A DNA stretch of 64,000 bases from Ruminococcus bicirculans (ex Wegman et al. 2014) (GTDB lineage Bacteria; Bacillota; Clostridia; Oscillospirales; Ruminococcaceae), in the NCBI RefSeq assembly GCF_000723465.1, contig NZ_HF545616.1, positions 248,001 through 312,000 on the forward strand, read 5' to 3'. Within the stretch, counting starts at the first letter, position 1. Each line of letters begins with the position of its first letter. Below the pieces are notes generated by a model, which did not search any database, had not been told where the DNA came from, and worked only from the letters and a program-made list of their open reading frames with translations. A program made the translations under genes and the position numbers. Below, one piece after another: positions 25,151 to 33,332 of this stretch.

Positions 25151-25236
25151 ATTTTGCTTACGTTTTTTGGATGGCTATACAAAGTTTTCGCTGTCACGAT
25201 AATTTTTTTCATTTGTGTCTTGACAAGGGGGACATT

Positions 25237-26040
25237 ATACAGCTTGACTTCTATGGCGGAGCGGCACAGTTTATATCAAGTGTTAGGGCAAGGGGAATGA
25301 AAATGTGCCGACCGAAATTTCTCCCCTCTGAGAAGCGTGTTACAAGGCTGAAAAACGTCTTTGACCTCAACTTCTACAGGCAGCTTGTTACGCAAAATCC
25401 GCAGGAAATTCTGACCGAAAAAATTGTTGCAAACGATATTGATATGTCAGATTACGCACGGTTTTATATGGTGACGGGAGCAAACAACGGCGGAAAAACC
25501 ACTTTCGCAAGAGCGGTGGGAGTATGTCATTTAATGGCACAAATGGGATTGTACGTTCCTGCGGAAAGTGCAGAGATTTCCCCTGCCGATTACATATTCA
25601 CCCATTTTCCAAAGGAAGAAGCTGTCGGAATAAATTCAAGCCGATTTACCACGGAAATCAAGGAGCTGAAAAAAATCTGCGAATATATGACCGACAGAAG
25701 TCTTGTTATTCTCAACGAATCCATTCAGTCAACCACGCCAGTTGAGTGCTTAAACATTGCAAAAATTCATCTTGAAATTATAGCGGCAGTGGGGGTAAGG
25801 GGATTTTATGTCACTCATCTAACAGAACTTTATAATGAAATTCAGCGGATAAACAACAAAAACTATCCCACAAAGGTGGGAAGTCTGGTATCCTGCACAG
25901 ACAGTGAGGGCAAGCGTATGTACAAGATGAAAGCCGCAAAGCCGCCTATTGAAAGTCTTGCATACACGGTTTACGAAAAATTCGGAGCAAAGCTTGAAGA
26001 CGTACTTGCAAAGTCGGGTGATAAGAATGGACAAGCGTGA
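25237..26040 (+). pseudogene. MutS-like protein, 3' ATPase part
   Basis: About 267 residues of a MutS ATPase domain: QLDFYGGAAQFISSVRARG, Walker A TGANNGGKTTFARAVG, the SRFTTEIKELKKI segment, and a Walker B-like SLVILNESIQSTTP with the composite His later (FYVTHLTELYNEI). It belongs with 23039-23905. It has no start of its own, so it is a gene fragment while the IS is present. MutS-family ATPases without the mismatch domain act on branched DNA or are of unknown role. Confidence 0.85.
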
Positions 26041-26629
26041 AAACCTTTTGCAGTTTCTTGATTACGGTGGAAACGAGCTGTTTTCAAGCCTTATGGAAAG
26101 TGACAGCGACAGACCGCAGGCGTTGGACAGAATGTGCATTTTACTTCGCAAGGCTGTGATTTTCGGGAAACTGAAAGGCAGAGCTGCGGCATACCAATAT
26201 ATGATTTCAAAGGCAAACCAAATGGGATTTATAAAGTCAAAAAAAATACATGCCTACAGGCTGACAGCTGCCGAACGGGAGCGGATTACAGAAAAAGTCT
26301 GCAAGTCAACAGGTGCGAAATATTTTTTCAAAAAGTATGGAAAGAACGTGATAATTTATTCTGCACTGCTTGGGGCGGCTGTGATTTTGGTTGTGCTGAT
26401 ATATAATTATATGCACTCGGAAAAATATCTGAAAAGAATGTACCAGGCGGCTGAGGAAACTGTAATTATAGAGTCGGCATACAAAACCGATTACGGCATA
26501 AAGCTTACCATACACAACAATTCACTTGCGGACTATTACATCTGCGATTTGCCGACCTTGAAATATACTGACGAATATGATGACCGGGCAATCGGAACAT
26601 ATTATCATTGTAAAAATGCAAAACTTTAA
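26027..26629 (+). CDS. hypothetical single-pass membrane protein after the MutS-like gene
   Basis: 200 residues from ATG 26027 (14-nt overlap with the MutS-like frame). A helical cytosolic N-terminal part contains AAAYQYMISKANQMGFI. One membrane helix (VIIYSALLGAAVILVVLIYNY, about 112-132) and a short outer domain (AYKTDYGIKLTIHNNSLADYY) follow. No known family. Overlap with mutS suggests it needs upstream translation and is probably silenced with it by the IS. It ends just before IS256 debris, so it may be truncated. Confidence 0.65.
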   Translation: MDKRENLLQFLDYGGNELFSSLMESDSDRPQALDRMCILLRKAVIFGKLKGRAAAYQYMISKANQMGFIKSKKIHAYRLTAAERERITEKVCKSTGAKYFFKKYGKNVIIYSALLGAAVILVVLIYNYMHSEKYLKRMYQAAEETVIIESAYKTDYGIKLTIHNNSLADYYICDLPTLKYTDEYDDRAIGTYYHCKNAKL

Positions 26630-26752
26630 GATTGTGTTATATACAAGTTTGACAAAAAATGACCTGATTCTAAATTCTGTATAGCTGCGGAATGGCATAT
26701 CAAAATTAAAGAGCAAATCTATTTGATGAGATCGTCGAAACCACCGTCGGTC

Positions 26753-27298
26753 TTATCTGCATATTTTCATAAAAGTATTCTGTGCAAGATACAGCATTTT
26801 GAACAGTCTCTCATCGGTTGGAAATAACGACTTTGTTTTGGTGACCTTTCGCAGCTTACTGTTAATTCCCTCAATCGCATTGGTAGTGTAAGTCAGCTTT
26901 CTCAGTTCCTGCAGAAACTTGAAGTAAGTGCTTAGATTCGCCCGATTTTCATACCATGACTTTGAAATCTTTGGATACTTCTTGTCCCATATTGATGCAA
27001 ATTCGTCAATGGCATCATGCGCAGAAGGCACATCAACAGCGGGATAAACACATTTTAAATCAGCCATAAGTTCTTTCTGACACGCTCAGACCTAAATATT
27101 GCGGATATGCTCTTCAATGTCAGCAGTTGACACACCTTTTGCGTAACATTGAGATGATTTTATTCTCCATGTCCGAAGAAATTTTGGGCTGATTTTTCCA
27201 AATAAGCTGCAGCTCTGGCCCTGCGAAAAAATCTCTGTAAATTCAACAACAGTGATAAAAAACGATATTGTGGAGCGGCTTGAAAAACAGCCGCTCAT
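26753..27298 (-). pseudogene. IS256-family transposase remnant (first copy)
   Basis: Two disconnected frames: 26753-27067 gives the C-terminal part (KFLQELRKLTYTTNAIEGIN, TKSLFPTDERLFKMLYLA), and 27092-27298 gives scraps of the N-terminal half (YAKGVSTADIEEHIRNI). The DDE core is missing. A dead fragment. Confidence 0.8.
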
Positions 27299-27303
27299 TT
27301 TTT
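27271..27303 (+). terminator. plus-strand terminator, probably original end of the cargo operon
   Basis: GAGCGGCT-tgaaaaac-AGCCGCTC followed by ATTTTTTT. The only plus-strand genes upstream are the exporter/MutS block, so IS256 debris probably separated them from their terminator. Confidence 0.6.
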
Positions 27304-27346
27304 TACAGTATACAATAAATACCGTAATTTGTCAAGGTTCTTCAAC

Positions 27347-27393
27347 AGTCAGTCTGCTGGAATGGAGCGTAGCGGAATGGAAGCAGACTGACT
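27347..27393. repeat. 13-bp inverted repeat between the two IS256 remnants
   Basis: CAGTCAGTCTGCT ... AGCAGACTGACTG with a 21-nt centre, directly next to the end of the second IS256 copy. Possibly a terminator-like hairpin or an element end. Confidence 0.5.
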
Positions 27394-27401
27394 GTGCCGG
27401 C

Positions 27402-28265
27402 TCAGCTTAGCCTGTCGAGATACATGATCTCCAGCTCGCCAAGAACTATGCCCCAGTTTCTCAGCGGTATAGTCCATTTTTTCGCTATTTCATGCGTTGC
27501 AAGATACAGTACCTTCAGGAGCGCCGTATCGCTCGGAAATACGCTTCTCTGCTTGTTCAGACGACGATAGCCGCTGTTAAGGCTTTCGATCGCAATGGTG
27601 GTGTAAATGACCTTTCTCACATCAGCGGAAAACTTGAAGATCGGTGAGATCACATCCCAGTTTTTGTACCAGCTCTTCATGGCGTTTGGATAATCTTTCT
27701 CCCACTTCTCCGTCACACGCTCAAGCTGTTCAAGCGCAGCGTCCTCAGACGGTGCGTGATAAATGGTTTTCAAATCGTTGGAAAATTCTTTCTTGTTTTT
27801 TGCACCAACATATTTCAGCGTGTTTCTTACTTGATGAACGATACAACGCTGTAATTCTGTCTGTGGAAATGCCGTATTTACGGCTTCTTTCATACCCGAA
27901 AGACCATCGGCACATATCACGAGGACATCCTTTACGCCGCGATTTTTCAGCTCATTCAGGACTCCAAGCCAATATTTTGCACTTTCGTTTTCTCCGATAT
28001 GTATGGATAAAACTTCCTTGTGACCTGTCAAACTTACTGCAAGGATTACATATGCTGCAAGTTTTTTATCTGTCCGTTTTCTCGTACAGAAAAATGTACA
28101 GCATCAATAAATACAATGAGATAAACCTCGCCCAGAGGACGTTTCTGCCAGTCCTCTATCTGCGGAAGAAGGCGGTCTGTGATATCGGATATCATACTCC
28201 TCGATCAGCTCTGCGATGATATTCTTCTTCCCCTCGCTCATTGGTTCTCTTTTTCTTCTTGCCAT
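27402..28265 (-). pseudogene. IS256-family transposase pseudogene (second copy)
   Basis: The start (MARRKREPMSEGKKN..., ATG 28265) is followed by a large internal deletion. One frame then gives ITDRLLPQIEDWQKRPLGEV and LIVFIDAVHFSVR with the first catalytic Asp. A frameshift leads to the 209-residue C-terminal frame (VKDVLVICADGLSGMKEAV, IVHQVRNTLKYV, FPSDTALLKVLYLA). Several frameshifts and the missing ~100 residues make it inactive. Confidence 0.88.
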
Positions 28266-28431
28266 AAAAAATCAGCCTCCTGTGTTATTTATATTTTACC
28301 ATAGTTGACTGCGTTTTTACAGACTTTTTTTCGGTGGGTCTCAGCTCTTTTATTATACACTACTTTGGAGATTTACACAACATATGGGAGAAAACCTATC
28401 TTTTCTTTGAATATAGCTTTTAAGATATTTC

Positions 28432-31302
28432 TTAGTTAGTCATATTTTGTTCTTCTCTGATGCCAATTCCTGACTTTCTCTTTTGTATCATTTTTCTGAG
28501 CTTTCTATCAGTTTGTATTTTTAAAGAACACTGCTTCTGCGAATAATTATCCTCAATACAGCGACTTAAATTCACAAACAATCCCATAACAGTATTTCTA
28601 AGCAGCATATTTTCAAAATCATCAATATTGTTAAGCATATTCTGAACGTACTCATTACCATCATGTGCGGACTTTGTGAGCCACTCCACAGCCTTTTCCT
28701 TATCCTTTTCAAGTTCATCTGCTCCGAAAAGATAAAGCCTGCCGAGCTGATAGCTTGACCACATATTTTTATCAGACGACCGCTTAAAATAGTCCACCGC
28801 CCTTTGAATATCATACTTTTCTTCCTGCAAATACAACTTCCCAAAAGCATACTGTGTGAATTCGTTATCCTCTGCAAGCAGCAAATATTTCTCTGCTCTT
28901 TCTAAATCCTGCGTGACAATTTCACCTTTCAAATAAAACTGACCCAACTGAAAACAAGCAAAACTGTCACCCTTATCTGCACATTCTGTCAACATAAATA
29001 GTCCTTTTTCAATATCTTGTGAAAAATATTCACCCGAAATATATTCCAATGCAAAAAAACGCTTTGCATTGGAATTTTTAAGTTTCATTGCTTTTTCAAT
29101 ACACTCCAAACCCTTATTTAAATCAGCCTCAATGTATTTTCCTTGAATTAATGTTTTGCCATATTCATACAGACCATTCTTGTTATTCATCTCAGCGGAA
29201 CGTTTGAAGTAATCAATGGCTTTTGAAATATCAGCTTCCGTTCCAAGTCCGTTTTTGTACATAACTCCAATTTTATAAAATAGGTTATCGTCCGCCTGAT
29301 CTTTGCTTTCAAGTTCAAGGAAACCAGATAATGCGACCTTGTAATATCTTTGTGCGGTTTCTTCACTTTGACTTACATATTCGCCTTTATCGTACATTTG
29401 AGCAACAGCGTATGGGGCATAAGGCTGTCCCTGTTCAGATGATTTGCGATACCACAAAAACGCCTGCGACAAGTCTTTTTCCACACCGTTGCCGTAGTAA
29501 TATAAATTGGCGAGACTGTATTGTGCGAATTTGTTGCCCTCCTGAGCTGACTTCAAAAACCATTCAAATGCCTTTTCATAATCTTGTTCCGTTCCCAGAC
29601 CATAGCAATGCATTTTTCCGATTCTATACCAAACGTAAGAACGCATATCCACGGGTTTCATGACCTGCCCTTTGTATTTTGGTTCATATGGAAACATAAA
29701 ATCTGAGTCCGGCTCGATCTCCATAAAACCCTGAAATGCTTCTTCGTAGAATGAAAAAGACTTTTTTTCATCTTTTTCGCCGAGTTTATCAGTAGAATAG
29801 AGTTTGCCCAGATCTTGAATAGCAAGAACATTACCTGCCCCTGATTCGTTAAGCAAAAGCTGCTCCGCTTTTTGAAAATCTTCAAGCTTTGATCGCTTGT
29901 TATAAATCAGCTTGCAGGCTTCTTTGTAGGAACTACTCCACTTGAGGTAATATTTGCTTTTCGGAGCGTCATCAACATCGACTGTTACCGCATTTTCACC
30001 ACTCCAAATGAAATCTTCGGCTGTCAGATCATCGTTATTTGAAAATGTCACTTTATCATTTTCGGATTGCTCAGATTCATCGAACTGTGGAGAAATATCA
30101 ACATAAAAGTCATCATTCGCAAATTGTTCTGTTGGTTCGGGTTCTTCAATTTCTACATCAATGACAGGATAATTCATGTCAAGCACAGTTCTGATTATCA
30201 TATTCCGCACAGGCTGAAAAACTTTGTTATCAACCAATGGCGGCAGTTCTTTTTCCTTTTGCGTATAGCTCTTGTATTTCAAGCTCTCCAAACTGCACCA
30301 TTTTTCATAAAGCTGACGGATATTATTGTCTTTTGCAAGTTCTGAAAAAATACTGTTGACCGTTTCTTTGACATCAGGCGGAAGGTACCCATATACTTTT
30401 TTGCCTTTAACATTCTGTAACTGAGAATATAGTTTGCGGATAAGATTTTCAAGCTGCGGATTTTCAAAACCGCCTTGCTGAACTTTTCTGACAATACTTT
30501 TAAACTCCGTTTTTGATACAGCTTTCAATTCGTCACGGCTTAACGTCTGCTCCTGATATATGGACTGCAAATCGTCCTTAAATATATCGTTTGCAAAAGC
30601 TGAACGAATCTTATTAATTCCCTCGTTTGTTAAGAATCCTTCCTTTGTATTTTCGGAATAAACAAGCAGATGAATATGCGGATGATGAGTAGTGTCATGA
30701 AATGCGGCGTACCATTTTAAATTGCATAATGAAATTTTCTGATTTTTTGCAATATCTGAAATGTGACGCATAACAAGCTGCCGCCACGCTTCCGAATTAT
30801 CGTAACCAAGTCTAATTGCATCTTCACGACGAAGTGAAATTACGTGGGACCAGACATTGCCTTTGTGATTTGCTATTTCGTTAGCTACCCTGTCAAGAAT
30901 TATCGGTTCATCTTTTTCATTGAAAAGACCATGAGAACCTCTTTTCTGAACTCCCGGACGCATAGCCATGTAACCGACAAAATTCTGACGATTACCAATG
31001 ACGTCAGCGTTACGCTCAATGATCGTACTGATTAGTTCCGAAGCGTTTTCTACAGTAGGGTTCACAGTGTAGTCCTCATATTCCAAATATTTTTTAGCTT
31101 CGGGAAAATCTGAAAGCAGATCGTTTAAAAGCTGTTCTTGATTCTTTGTAGCGTTATCATTTCTATCCATAATGTTTTGGTCACGGACTTCAACTGTTTC
31201 ACGGGTTGCGATGTACTTTGTGTAGTTTCTGCGCTTGTTTTTACTTTTCTGTGTACCGCTTTTTAGGTAGCGGCTTGTTACGATAATTTGAGATAAAGTC
31301 AT
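28432..31302 (-). CDS. MobP3/MobL-type relaxase fused to Sel1 repeats
   Basis: 956 residues. The first ~300 residues carry relaxase features: NFVGYMAMRPGVQKRGSHGL and the metal-binding HDTTHHPHIHLLVYS (three-His motif around 207-215). The relaxase nicks oriT and leads the strand into the recipient. A linker rich in Asp/Glu leads to about ten Sel1-type repeats (MHCYGLGTEQDYEKAFEWFLKSA-like units, ~470-900). These form a helical solenoid for protein contacts. Such fusions occur in ruminococcal elements. GGGGGTGAT precedes ATG 31302. Accessory RHH gene and candidate oriT lie upstream. Confidence 0.88.
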   Translation of the reverse strand: MTLSQIIVTSRYLKSGTQKSKNKRRNYTKYIATRETVEVRDQNIMDRNDNATKNQEQLLNDLLSDFPEAKKYLEYEDYTVNPTVENASELISTIIERNADVIGNRQNFVGYMAMRPGVQKRGSHGLFNEKDEPIILDRVANEIANHKGNVWSHVISLRREDAIRLGYDNSEAWRQLVMRHISDIAKNQKISLCNLKWYAAFHDTTHHPHIHLLVYSENTKEGFLTNEGINKIRSAFANDIFKDDLQSIYQEQTLSRDELKAVSKTEFKSIVRKVQQGGFENPQLENLIRKLYSQLQNVKGKKVYGYLPPDVKETVNSIFSELAKDNNIRQLYEKWCSLESLKYKSYTQKEKELPPLVDNKVFQPVRNMIIRTVLDMNYPVIDVEIEEPEPTEQFANDDFYVDISPQFDESEQSENDKVTFSNNDDLTAEDFIWSGENAVTVDVDDAPKSKYYLKWSSSYKEACKLIYNKRSKLEDFQKAEQLLLNESGAGNVLAIQDLGKLYSTDKLGEKDEKKSFSFYEEAFQGFMEIEPDSDFMFPYEPKYKGQVMKPVDMRSYVWYRIGKMHCYGLGTEQDYEKAFEWFLKSAQEGNKFAQYSLANLYYYGNGVEKDLSQAFLWYRKSSEQGQPYAPYAVAQMYDKGEYVSQSEETAQRYYKVALSGFLELESKDQADDNLFYKIGVMYKNGLGTEADISKAIDYFKRSAEMNNKNGLYEYGKTLIQGKYIEADLNKGLECIEKAMKLKNSNAKRFFALEYISGEYFSQDIEKGLFMLTECADKGDSFACFQLGQFYLKGEIVTQDLERAEKYLLLAEDNEFTQYAFGKLYLQEEKYDIQRAVDYFKRSSDKNMWSSYQLGRLYLFGADELEKDKEKAVEWLTKSAHDGNEYVQNMLNNIDDFENMLLRNTVMGLFVNLSRCIEDNYSQKQCSLKIQTDRKLRKMIQKRKSGIGIREEQNMTN

Positions 31303-31329
31303 AACATATCACCCCCATTTTTATGTGAT

Positions 31330-31806
31330 TTAATCTAACCGTTGATACCTCACAGCCTTCTCAAAATTAATAACACCGTTAATGCGTTTAACCTCATCTA
31401 TACACATAGCCCTCAGTTTAATCATCGTATCATCATCAATCTCATGTACCGCCGCAAGCATATGAGTAACTGCACCAAGTTCAACTGCAATTTTAAATAA
31501 GGCACGGGACAACCTCTGTTCCGTGCCTTTGACTATTCCTTCCGCCATTGCCGTTAGCTGCGGGGCAATAAATTCCGTTGCCGTATGCTCCTTGTTCAAA
31601 AGATACCCGCAATAAAAACGCACAGCCTTTTCAATAAATTCCGAGCGTGATTTACAATTATCGTGCTTAAAAAGAGTGTCCACTATTTCCAAAGTTTCGG
31701 GAAAAATCTTTAGTCCAAATCTTTGCTTTTTATACTCAGATGTGACCTCGCAAACCTCTGTTTTTTCGGCTTTTTCTTCTGTATTTTTAATTTTATCCGA
31801 CTGCAA
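31330..31806 (-). CDS. ribbon-helix-helix relaxosome accessory protein
   Basis: About 158 residues. KKQRFGLKIFPETLEIVDTL followed by NCKSRSEFIEKAVRFYCGY is a ribbon-helix-helix DNA-binding fold of the MobC/accessory type. The C-terminal half is helical. GGAGG stands nine bases before TTG 31806, making this the best start; ATG 31851 has no SD. It lies between the relaxase gene and the candidate oriT, the classic place for a protein that helps the relaxase load. Confidence 0.8.
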   Translation of the reverse strand: MQSDKIKNTEEKAEKTEVCEVTSEYKKQRFGLKIFPETLEIVDTLFKHDNCKSRSEFIEKAVRFYCGYLLNKEHTATEFIAPQLTAMAEGIVKGTEQRLSRALFKIAVELGAVTHMLAAVHEIDDDTMIKLRAMCIDEVKRINGVINFEKAVRYQRLD

Positions 31807-31851
31807 TTTGCAAAACCTCCATTCTATGCGACTGCACGTCAAAGTTTTCAA

Positions 31852-32090
31852 AACTCCGCAAATTCGGCGAGCTTTGCTCGACGATGTGTCTGTTTGGTCG
31901 CTTCAAGCGACCAAACTTTAACCTGCAATATATTAAATGCCCCTCAAACCCACCCGAAATCATCTGATTTCTTCCAATCTAATTTCTGCGACAAACGTCC
32001 CACATTCGCCCCGACTGCCTTTAGGGTAAAGTTACCCCACCCATGCTCTGAAAACGCCACACGAGGGCACACGGTGCGAACCGTGGCGAA
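31852..32090. other. candidate origin of transfer
   Basis: A 239-bp gap between the RHH accessory gene and the next transfer gene holds clustered inverted repeats: GTTTGGTCGCTT-c-AAGCGACCAAAC (31892-31916, perfect 12-bp arms), CGAGC-ttt-GCTCG (about 31867-31880), and GGGTAA-ct-TTACCC on the minus strand (about 32028-32041). GC-richer than its surroundings. Position next to relaxase genes plus such repeats is typical of oriT. The nic site cannot be assigned. Confidence 0.5.
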
Positions 32091-32327
32091 TTACTGCTCG
32101 GACAGCTTTTCCGTTTCGGCAGAAGCAGTGATCTTCTGCTTTCTCGCAGGCTTTCTATCTGACATCATATCAATAAAATCTCTCACATTCTGCGGAACGA
32201 CCTTGCCGTAAAGCTGATCCGCATACTTTTCAAGCTCAGCCGCAAGAGTTGTGTTCTTCTGCTCCAGATACATTTCTATCGCCGAGAGCTTTTTCTCGTT
32301 TACATTTACCGTAACTGATTTTTTCAA
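32091..32327 (-). CDS. DUF6103-like small transfer-region protein
   Basis: About 78 residues, MKKSVTVNVNEKKLSAIEMYL, then a helical ELEKYADQLYGKVVPQNVRDFI and a basic/acidic tail. From memory this pattern matches DUF6103, usually found in clostridial conjugation operons. TTG 32327 has GGAGTG at normal spacing; TTG 32342 lacks one. Function unknown; the N-terminal strand plus helix could be an RHH-like DNA-binding unit. Confidence 0.7.
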   Translation of the reverse strand: MKKSVTVNVNEKKLSAIEMYLEQKNTTLAAELEKYADQLYGKVVPQNVRDFIDMMSDRKPARKQKITASAETEKLSEQ

Positions 32328-32347
32328 CCTATCACACTCCAATAAAA

Positions 32348-33328
32348 TTAATTTTCTGATGAGCTGTCCTCATTCACACTTTGAATAGCGTCAGTCACCT
32401 CCTGAGGATAAGTCACTCCATCATAGGTACACCAACTTGTCCAGCTGCCATTTGAAACAGGCTCTTTTGTGACATAACCAACACTTTCAGAACTGTAAAC
32501 AACTTCTCCGTTTCCAACATATATTCCGTGCTTACTTCCGTCGAACAATCCCAGCCCTGCGACCTTTGGCATGGTATCAAGACTTCCTTGTTCTGTGTAA
32601 ATAAGAGTACTGTGATCACAACCGAACACTCTATCGGTCGGGCTGTAGTTCAGATACCCCAGCACAAGCCCTGCATTATCCGCATAACGTATCCTGTCTG
32701 TTTCATTTCTTTCACCGATAAACCCGTTCATATATCCCCAGCCTGAGATGTAAGCATTATCAGCCCAAGCCGCAAGATCAGCACAGTTTTTCGTGCTTGT
32801 ATCAGTAAACATAAACGCATTTATGGTGCTGTTCATTACAAAAGTGTATGTGCGGACAAATTCGTCATAGTCAATATCCAAACCGTAAGTCGAGTTTATC
32901 GCTGAGATCAGATCGCTGTCATTCTGAGCAGTAGCAAAGAGATCAGCATATGACTCAGCATTAAAATTCTGAACATCTTCAAAGTAAGACATATATATCA
33001 GCTGAGCCTTTATGGTCTGAACCTTGACACCCTTTTCGTCCATAGCGTTTGCAATGTCATTACCTGCTGATCGGATATCATCGAGCCTTTGCCTGCTTTC
33101 ACTGTCAAGAGAGCTGTAAAAATCATCGGCATTAATGTGAAGTTCAGGCACTTGAGCTTCCTCGCCGACCTCCCCAAGAGAAGAAAGCATCACCGCAGGA
33201 GCACACAGCAAAAGGAGCAGACCCACCGCAGTACTAAGCACCACAGTCATAAGCTGGCCTCGCTTTTTTTCATCACCAAGAATATATACGGCTGCCTTTT
33301 TAAGAGCCGCCGCAACTGTCGCAGACAT
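32348..33328 (-). CDS. membrane-anchored NlpC/P60-like cell-wall hydrolase of the transfer system
   Basis: 326 residues: a cytosolic start, one membrane helix (LMTVVLSTAVGLLLLLCAPAV, about 26-46), a helical region, and a C-terminal NlpC/P60-like part. The last shows the nucleophile region KNCADLAAWADNAYISGWGY and LGLFDGSKHGIYVGNGEVVY with the His. It probably opens peptidoglycan for the transfer channel, like VirB1/CwlT-type proteins. It follows VirB4 by 4 nt. Confidence 0.8.
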   Translation of the reverse strand: MSATVAAALKKAAVYILGDEKKRGQLMTVVLSTAVGLLLLLCAPAVMLSSLGEVGEEAQVPELHINADDFYSSLDSESRQRLDDIRSAGNDIANAMDEKGVKVQTIKAQLIYMSYFEDVQNFNAESYADLFATAQNDSDLISAINSTYGLDIDYDEFVRTYTFVMNSTINAFMFTDTSTKNCADLAAWADNAYISGWGYMNGFIGERNETDRIRYADNAGLVLGYLNYSPTDRVFGCDHSTLIYTEQGSLDTMPKVAGLGLFDGSKHGIYVGNGEVVYSSESVGYVTKEPVSNGSWTSWCTYDGVTYPQEVTDAIQSVNEDSSSEN

Positions 33329-33332
33329 TACA

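Larger units (their letters stand above)
23906..25236 (+). mobile_element. IS3-family insertion sequence inside a MutS-like gene
   Basis: About 1.33 kb with imperfect terminal inverted repeats (left AATGTACCCT...GAACACAAA; right end reverse complement AATGTCCCCC...GACACAAA) and two overlapping frames, orfA and orfB. No clear target duplication is seen: flanks read ...CAGTAT and ATACAG.... Excision at these points would restore the host frame. It looks intact and potentially active. Confidence 0.88.

Noticed and set aside
27644-28219. Plus-strand 191-codon frame
   Set aside because: Antisense of the IS256 transposase pseudogene.
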